Positions 6,101-8,775 of a stretch of 8,775 nt of DNA are shown here, in pieces; within the stretch, counting starts at the first letter, position 1, and every line of letters begins with the position of its first letter. The translations under genes were made by a program, and so were the position numbers. This DNA is from Acetatifactor sp. (GTDB lineage: Bacteria; Bacillota; Clostridia; Lachnospirales; Lachnospiraceae), in the NCBI GenBank assembly GCA_024699575.1, contig JAILPF010000371.1:1-8775 (forward strand). The letters run 5' to 3'. The notes under the pieces were generated by a model that was not told the origin of the DNA, ran no database searches, and saw only the letters and a list, made by a program, of their open reading frames with translations.

Positions 6101-7380
6101 ATATTAAAGTTATTGATTGCTGTATCCAGATAAGTCTGATTGCCTGTCGCCTCATATGCTCTTGCGCAGGCGATTGTCATCCAGATTACATCGTCGTTAA
6201 ACTCATTAAATGCCCAGTTTGTTCCAAAAGATGCTGTAAATCCACGATAGATTTCATCAATCATGTTCTTATAGCGTTCTTCGCCGGTATGCTCATATGC
6301 ATCGATTACCACTTCATACATCTCTGCAAAATCCCAGAAATATCCGGCTGTAATCTTGCCCACACCATCTTTTACCGTATAGTACTTGTTGATAAATCCT
6401 GTAAAGGCATCATATGCCATCTGATCAAAATCTGTATCAGTATACGGATTTAATGCAACTGTCTTAGATACACTTTCCGCCTCACCGGAATACATAGCAT
6501 ATCCGTAAGCCTTTACTTTTATTTCTTTGTTCAAATCCAAAAGTGTAGGCATGTAAGTGCTCTTATTTCCCACTTTTACGCCATCTACATACCATTCATA
6601 AATTACGGATGCATTCTCCGGTGTTACAGTCGCCTGAAGCGGTGCTCCGGTTAATGCTTCTCCAATGGAAACCTGTGCAACGGTTTCCTCGCCGGCTCTG
6701 TATAATTCAAACCAGTTTAAGTTATACAGCCAGCCGTTCCCTCTAAACACAATGTAAACATCATGTGTGCCTGTCAAATTTCCGCCAAGGACACAGCCGA
6801 AGGATTCATAGTTACTCCAGTCCCCTGTGGATGTCACTTCACAGGTTCCCAGAAGAAGACTGCCTTCCCCTTCCAGTGCATCAGCACGAAACTCTACTGT
6901 TCCGCCCTGTCCCCACGCTCCGGCTCTGACTATCGCAGACACAAAACCGGTTCTTCCGAAATCAACATTCGCATACTTTGCATATCCATAGGAATTGATT
7001 CCGCCAAACTCCTGTCCATCATCCTCGGAACAGTTCTGTACGGCTGCTCCGCTTATCTCTGCGGCACTCTCCACCTCAATACGAACCACTCTGGGCTCTG
7101 CCGGTAAGTTCACATTCTCTCCGTCCGCCGGTTTTTCCGGTTCTACAGGAGCATCCGGCTGTTCCGGATTCTCTGGTACATCAGGATTCTCCGGTTGGTC
7201 CGGGTTATCCGGTGTATCCGGCACATCAGGGTTAGTCGGTGTGTCCGGATTATCCGGGATTTCCTCGTTACCCTCTGTGGGATTATGTCCCCCGTTACCG
7301 GGCTGTGGCACAGCACAGCCCGTCATCACCATAGATGAAATACATAGAATTGCAACCCATTTTAATAATACCTTTCTCAT
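3109..7380 (-). CDS. Surface lipoprotein: GH76 (alpha-1,6-mannanase family) with six CBM6-like and two Ig-like modules
   Basis: This is a 1423-residue exported lipoprotein. A signal peptide ends in the lipobox MTGC (Cys22). A Pro/Asn/Asp/Glu linker (about 33-90) follows. Modules in order: CBM6-1 (98-228), Ig-1 (232-310), GH76 (313-650), CBM6-2 (655-779), CBM6-3 (797-923), Ig-2 (926-1007), CBM6-4 (1014-1138), CBM6-5 (1152-1283), CBM6-6 (1293-1422). GH76 is recognised by the adjacent acids in FNDDVIW (Asp396, Asp397), which match the catalytic Asp pair of the family, and by GGGLWWK (438-444), KNA (450-452) and TYNQG (513-517). GH76 enzymes are mostly retaining endo-alpha-1,6-mannanases acting on yeast mannan backbones; some act on alpha-1,6-glucan. 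CBM6 modules bind glycan ends or chains and show here as VDFG ... TGDW ... LYLVF ... DWFE patterns. There is no sortase motif, so the lipid is the anchor. The ATG has AGGGGA 5 bases before it, overlapping the stop of the permease gene 9 bases upstream. Exact substrate is inferred. Confidence 0.9.
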   Translation of the reverse strand: MRKVLLKWVAILCISSMVMTGCAVPQPGNGGHNPTEGNEEIPDNPDTPTNPDVPDTPDNPDQPENPDVPENPEQPDAPVEPEKPADGENVNLPAEPRVVRIEVESAAEISGAAVQNCSEDDGQEFGGINSYGYAKYANVDFGRTGFVSAIVRAGAWGQGGTVEFRADALEGEGSLLLGTCEVTSTGDWSNYESFGCVLGGNLTGTHDVYIVFRGNGWLYNLNWFELYRAGEETVAQVSIGEALTGAPLQATVTPENASVIYEWYVDGVKVGNKSTYMPTLLDLNKEIKVKAYGYAMYSGEAESVSKTVALNPYTDTDFDQMAYDAFTGFINKYYTVKDGVGKITAGYFWDFAEMYEVVIDAYEHTGEERYKNMIDEIYRGFTASFGTNWAFNEFNDDVIWMTIACARAYEATGNQTYLDTAINNFNIVYDRAWSEDLGGGLWWKTENQSKNACVNCPAAIAACLLGEATGDDAYYQKAKGMLDWVVSKLYNAETGCVYDNMTRAGVRTDWDFTYNQGTFVGAATLLGEYYKSRNAAEAAKYVGYAAKTCDYTIVTKYHGSVMNDEGGSSDAEDSQGFKGILPRWFYLYAVDNNQPMILEWMKLNAAVAWSNRNSDNIIWTRWGDKTEEKNYYSFGASTAVAMLQNVAGSRELIRNGQNTIQAESFVSCRGITRSADKKRIAKIKDGYYTIYKNVDFGSTPAIRAKLNASAALTGGSVEIRLDNPSGELIGTATIANTGSFAVVKEFLCEIQPTAGIKDICLVFRGNGNFLFELDSFSFTSEALEVPDYSGDGVKSAYNRIELESFSDRHNGVGTEGNDIGGTSLAGISNGYYTVYRGVDFGTVSPKALTVRASAWDGGVIEVRDGAVDGPVLCSCDIQSTGDWMKYRTFNSQVSQTITGTHDLYLVFVGGGALYNLDWFEFIEQDKTAIESVTISDGSITVGDELTATVAPADATVNFEWYIGGVLKSCEATYKVVPDDVKKSIQLLVTGYGDYAGTCNSNITAKVSPKGVPAYTRMEAENYDEKGGNCGSNDHELNGINTYGYAAYKNLDFGDVAPRQFTVRAATPMSGGVIEVRADALEGDGSILLGSCDITYTGDWSNYSEFTCALSGELTGIHTIYLVFRGNGYLFNIDWFELSAETTEPDAPAYVNAYERIEAENFVDGVGYFKENTSDVDGNEQLGGLNDGEFVTYAVDFGQTAPTEALFRASAWDGGRIELYVDSKDSAENLIGSCDIPQNNDWNSWATYSCNLSAEGITGQHTIYLVFKKIGNNDLYNINWFQFVSTPQIVTVNPYERVEAESFAESGGVGLEGCQDEGGGTHLAGINTYGYAKYNYVDFGEQTPVWALFRASSDASGGNIKIYVDEIADNNLVGTCAVTPTGGWGNWQDFSCNLTAPVTGVHTLYLVFEGEGYLYNFNWFVFSR
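3115..3504 (-). repeat. CBM6-like module 6 coding segment (residues 1293-1422)
   Basis: This is the last module and forms the C terminus of the protein. It shows the repeat signature NTYGYAKY, VDFG, TGVHTLYLVF and NFNWFVF. The position where modules 1, 3 and 5 have AW before GG reads SDAS here, so a ligand-contact aromatic may be missing. Confidence 0.75.
3532..3927 (-). repeat. CBM6-like module 5 coding segment (residues 1152-1283)
   Basis: It opens with YERIEAENF and carries the family signature VDFG, SAWDGGRIEL, NDWNSW, TIYLVF and NINWFQF. The Trp of SAWDGG is kept. An insertion (KKIGNND) replaces the FRGNG-type loop found in modules 1, 2 and 4. Confidence 0.75.
3967..4341 (-). repeat. 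CBM6-like module 4 coding segment (residues 1014-1138), close paralogue of module 1
   Basis: Its second half is close to module 1: both contain RADALEG(E/D)GS, LLG(T/S)C, TGDWSNY, LTG.H, VFRGNG and DWFEL/NWFEL at the same spacing. This points to a duplication within the gene. It has MSGG where modules 1, 3 and 5 have a Trp before GG. Confidence 0.8.
4360..4605 (-). other. Ig-like module 2 coding segment (residues 926-1007)
   Basis: This beta-rich segment follows CBM6 module 3. It shows the pattern VTISDG ... VGDELTATVAP ... FEWYIGGV, then VTGYGDYAG, which parallels Ig-like module 1 (VSIGEAL ... LQATVTP ... YEWYVDGV ... AYGYAMYSG). It is probably a spacer or stalk rather than a sugar-binding unit. 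Confidence 0.65.
4612..4992 (-). repeat. CBM6-like module 3 coding segment (residues 797-923)
   Basis: It shows YNRIELESF, NGYYTVYRGVDFG, SAWDGGVIEV, TGDW, GTHDLYLVF and NLDWFEF, the most complete CBM6 signature in the protein. It is followed by Ig-like module 2, repeating the CBM6-Ig order seen before the catalytic domain. Confidence 0.8.
5044..5418 (-). repeat. CBM6-like module 2 coding segment (residues 655-779), divergent
   Basis: It lies directly after the GH76 domain. It keeps DGYYTIYKNVDFG, GGSVEIRLD and ICLVFRGNG, but has no Trp before GG (ALTGG), reads TGSF instead of TGDW and ends in ELDSFSF instead of a DWFEF-like end. It may pack against the catalytic domain or bind a different ligand. 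Confidence 0.65.
5431..6444 (-). other. GH76 catalytic domain coding segment (residues 313-650)
   Basis: This segment is Trp/Tyr-rich and helical, fitting the (alpha/alpha)6 barrel of GH76. The Asp396-Asp397 pair is encoded at 6190-6195. Other conserved spots are GGGLWWK, KNAC followed by Asn455, and TYNQGTFVG. The length of about 340 residues is normal for the family, and no catalytic motif is broken. Confidence 0.85.
6451..6687 (-). other. Ig-like module 1 coding segment (residues 232-310)
   Basis: This is a short beta-rich linker domain between CBM6 module 1 and the GH76 domain, containing TVTPENASVIYEWYVDG and a threonine/serine-rich end. It matches Ig-like module 2 in layout, so the two probably arose by duplication. 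Confidence 0.65.
6697..7089 (-). repeat. CBM6-like module 1 coding segment (residues 98-228)
   Basis: This is the only CBM6 upstream of the catalytic domain. It contains NSYGYAKYANVDFG, GAWGQGGTVEF, RADALEGEGS, TGDWSNY, GTHDVYIVFRGNG and NLNWFEL. It is very similar to module 4 in its second half. Confidence 0.8.
7126..7284 (-). repeat. Degenerate tandem repeat encoding a Pro/Asn/Asp/Glu linker (about residues 33-85)
   Basis: Units of the type NPD(T/V/Q)P, DTPDNP and ENP(D/E) recur behind the lipobox Cys. In DNA this appears as repeated tccgg-containing units on the plus strand. It would act as a flexible, acidic, wall-spanning stalk that lifts the modules away from the membrane. Such repeats can change length by slippage. 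Confidence 0.75.
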
Positions 7381-7389
7381 TTTGGTCCC

Positions 7390-8337
7390 CTATCCAACGA
7401 TACCGCTTCGTTCAATACCTTCAGTTACCTGCTTCTGTACAATGATATACACAATGATGAGAGGTAAAATTACCATCAGACTGTACGTTCCCCCGAGCGC
7501 AACAGTGAGTGGCTGACCTGCTTTTAAGGATAATGTATGCCCTTCTACAAACATTCCCTCGAATCCCTTCCCCAAGAGATTGGACAATGTCTTAATCTTA
7601 CTAAAGAACATGGTGGAGTAGAACGTATCCGTCCACTGCCATGCAAAGGCAAACATAAATACTGTGACAAGCATGGATTTCGCATTCGGCAGAATGATTC
7701 TAAAGAAAGTACGGAACACTCCTGAACCATCCACATATGCGGCTTCCTCAAGTTCCACAGGGAACCCTCGGAAATATTGTCTCATCATATAGATGTACAA
7801 GCCGTTTTTAAAACCAAATCCCGTAATCGAGAGAATGAGCAGTGGCCAGAAAGAATCCATCAGGTTTAACGGCGCACCGGTCAAGCTCTGAATAATGCCA
7901 AAAACATCGAAGTATCTGAAATGCAGATACATGGATGTCTGATATGTCATCGGCGGTGTGATGATGGAAAAGAATACAACCGCCATGACAATTCCTTTTC
8001 CCTTGAAATTAAATCTTGCAAGTCCATAACCGATAAAGGTACAGGTCATCATCTGGACAGCTCCGGCAAACAGGGAAATTAAAATCGTATTGCGAAGTCC
8101 CGTCCAATAATCCAAAAAGGATGCAGCCTGTTTATAATTCCATAAGGTAAAGTTTCTGGGAATATAAACAACCAGTTTATCAATCAGGTCATTCTCCGTC
8201 ATAAAGCTCATGGAAATCTTTAAGAGCAACGGCGAGAGAATGTAGTAACACAGCCCTACCAAAATAATGTAACGAAAAGAGGCAGAGGCAATTCTTCTTG
8301 CGTGTTTTGCCGCATGTGTGTTGAAATATTTTTTCAC
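7390..8337 (-). CDS. Carbohydrate ABC transporter permease, MalG-type (CUT1 family)
   Basis: The 315-residue product is an inner-membrane permease with about six membrane spans, the usual size for the second permease of CUT1 sugar importers. The ATPase-docking EAA loop is clear: EEAAYVDGSG near 197-206, followed by IILP at 214-217. The C terminus (EGIERSGIVG) is typical of the group. With the permease upstream it would form the channel for oligosaccharide uptake. A substrate-binding protein and an ATPase (often a shared one such as MsmK) are needed but not in the window. The start is GTG 8337, with AAGGGGGA 7 bases before it. The frame extends to an ATG at 8388, but that would overlap the upstream gene by 38 bases and place the ribosome binding site inside the coding region. 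Sugar specificity is inferred from the GH76 neighbour only. Confidence 0.9.
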   Translation of the reverse strand: MKKYFNTHAAKHARRIASASFRYIILVGLCYYILSPLLLKISMSFMTENDLIDKLVVYIPRNFTLWNYKQAASFLDYWTGLRNTILISLFAGAVQMMTCTFIGYGLARFNFKGKGIVMAVVFFSIITPPMTYQTSMYLHFRYFDVFGIIQSLTGAPLNLMDSFWPLLILSITGFGFKNGLYIYMMRQYFRGFPVELEEAAYVDGSGVFRTFFRIILPNAKSMLVTVFMFAFAWQWTDTFYSTMFFSKIKTLSNLLGKGFEGMFVEGHTLSLKAGQPLTVALGGTYSLMVILPLIIVYIIVQKQVTEGIERSGIVG

Positions 8338-8344
8338 TCTGTTT

Positions 8345-8352
8345 TCCCCCTT
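8345..8352 (-). promoter_or_regulatory. Ribosome binding site (AAGGGGGA) that supports the GTG start of the second permease gene
   Basis: A purine-rich AAGGGGGA overlaps the TAA stop (8353-8351) of the upstream permease gene and lies 7 bases before GTG 8337. It suggests coupled translation of the two permeases. Confidence 0.7.
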
Positions 8353-8775
8353 ACTCTCTGTTTTGATAGAATACAAACCGACTGGCAACTCCCAGAATCG
8401 TCGTTACCAAAAAGGCTATAATCAAAAAGTATACCCAGGCTCCGGCAGCCGCATTTCCATAATCCGCACCCAGAAGCTGTTCTTGTATGATTCGCATGAC
8501 ATTATTGTCATATTTGGTGAAGGAATCCACAATCGTGTAGATTATGTTTACCAGAATCATCGGGCTTATCATAGGAAGCGTAATCTTCCAGAAGCTCTCC
8601 CACTTGGAGCACCCTTCCATTGCTGCCGCCTCATAAAGAGAAGGTGAAATGCTCTGCAGCCCGGAGAGGAAAATCAAAATCTGTACACCGGCGTTATTGC
8701 TAATACTATAGACGTTCTCCGCTGCTTCCTTTATTAAGTTCAGAATCCTGGGGGAGAAATAAAATACCTGTTCTA
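8351..8775 (-). CDS. Carbohydrate ABC transporter permease, MalF/UgpA-type, 5' end cut by window
   Basis: Only the C-terminal 140 residues are visible; the frame is open to the window edge, so the start lies beyond 8775. An in-frame TTG at 8677 is not a real start, because conserved sequence (NNAGVQILIFLSGLQ) runs across it. The EAA loop (YEAAAMEGCSKWESF followed by KITLP) identifies a CUT1-type inner-membrane permease that contacts the ATPase. The tail has two more membrane spans (near ILVNIIYTIVD and VYFLIIAFLVTTILG). It pairs with the permease 13 bases downstream to form the import channel, probably for products of the GH76 enzyme. Confidence 0.88.
   Translation of the reverse strand, partial: EQVFYFSPRILNLIKEAAENVYSISNNAGVQILIFLSGLQSISPSLYEAAAMEGCSKWESFWKITLPMISPMILVNIIYTIVDSFTKYDNNVMRIIQEQLLGADYGNAAAGAWVYFLIIAFLVTTILGVASRFVFYQNRE

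Noticed and set aside
6995..7516. Plus-strand open frame coding a Ser/Gly repeat protein (SGFSGTSGFSG type)
   Set aside because: It is the antisense of the proline-rich linker of the GH76 lipoprotein; the repeat pattern is a mirror of that coding repeat, and it runs on into the permease gene.
8338..8388. ATG at 8388 as start of the second permease
   Set aside because: It would overlap the upstream gene by 38 bases; GTG 8337 has a strong ribosome binding site at 7 bases.
8675..8677. TTG at 8677 as start of a 108-residue protein
   Set aside because: Conserved permease sequence continues upstream without a stop to the window edge, so this is an internal codon.

Overview
The window looks like a chromosomal segment of a Gram-positive gut-type Firmicute, most likely a member of Lachnospiraceae/Clostridia. 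The support is inferential: strong Shine-Dalgarno sites close to the starts, GTG starts, a lipobox protein beside sugar-ABC permeases, a DUF5058-like protein and a zinc-ribbon PlsC-like acyltransferase of a type I associate with that group. Every gene I can support lies on the minus strand, so transcription runs from high to low coordinates. The window cuts the first gene (8775 end) and the last gene (1 end). No RNA gene, mobile element or CRISPR array is visible.

Right part (8775 down to 3109): a carbohydrate uptake and degradation operon. It has the C-terminal part of one ABC permease, a complete second ABC permease, and a 1423-residue lipoprotein with a GH76 (alpha-1,6-mannanase family) catalytic domain, six CBM6-like modules and two Ig-like modules. 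The genes are 9 to 13 bases apart and each ribosome binding site sits on or next to the previous stop codon. The simplest reading is a surface-tethered enzyme that binds and cuts an alpha-mannan-type polymer, probably yeast or fungal mannan, and passes the products to the importer. The substrate-binding protein is expected upstream, outside the window.

Middle (3108 to 2995): a short intergenic stretch with a near-consensus housekeeping promoter (TTGAAA, 17 bp, TATACT) on the minus strand. No terminator is visible in front of it.

Left part (2994 down to 1): a second apparent operon with a 130-residue DUF5058-like membrane protein, a fusion of a membrane domain with an M20 metallopeptidase, and a PlsC-type acyltransferase with a C-terminal zinc ribbon, cut by the window edge. 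Compared with the family layouts I remember, the first two proteins look shortened at three places without loss of frame. An amidase of the N-acyl-amino-acid hydrolase type next to an acyltransferase makes a lipid- or acyl-amino-acid-related role conceivable, but this is speculation. This left operon is the least understood part of the window.
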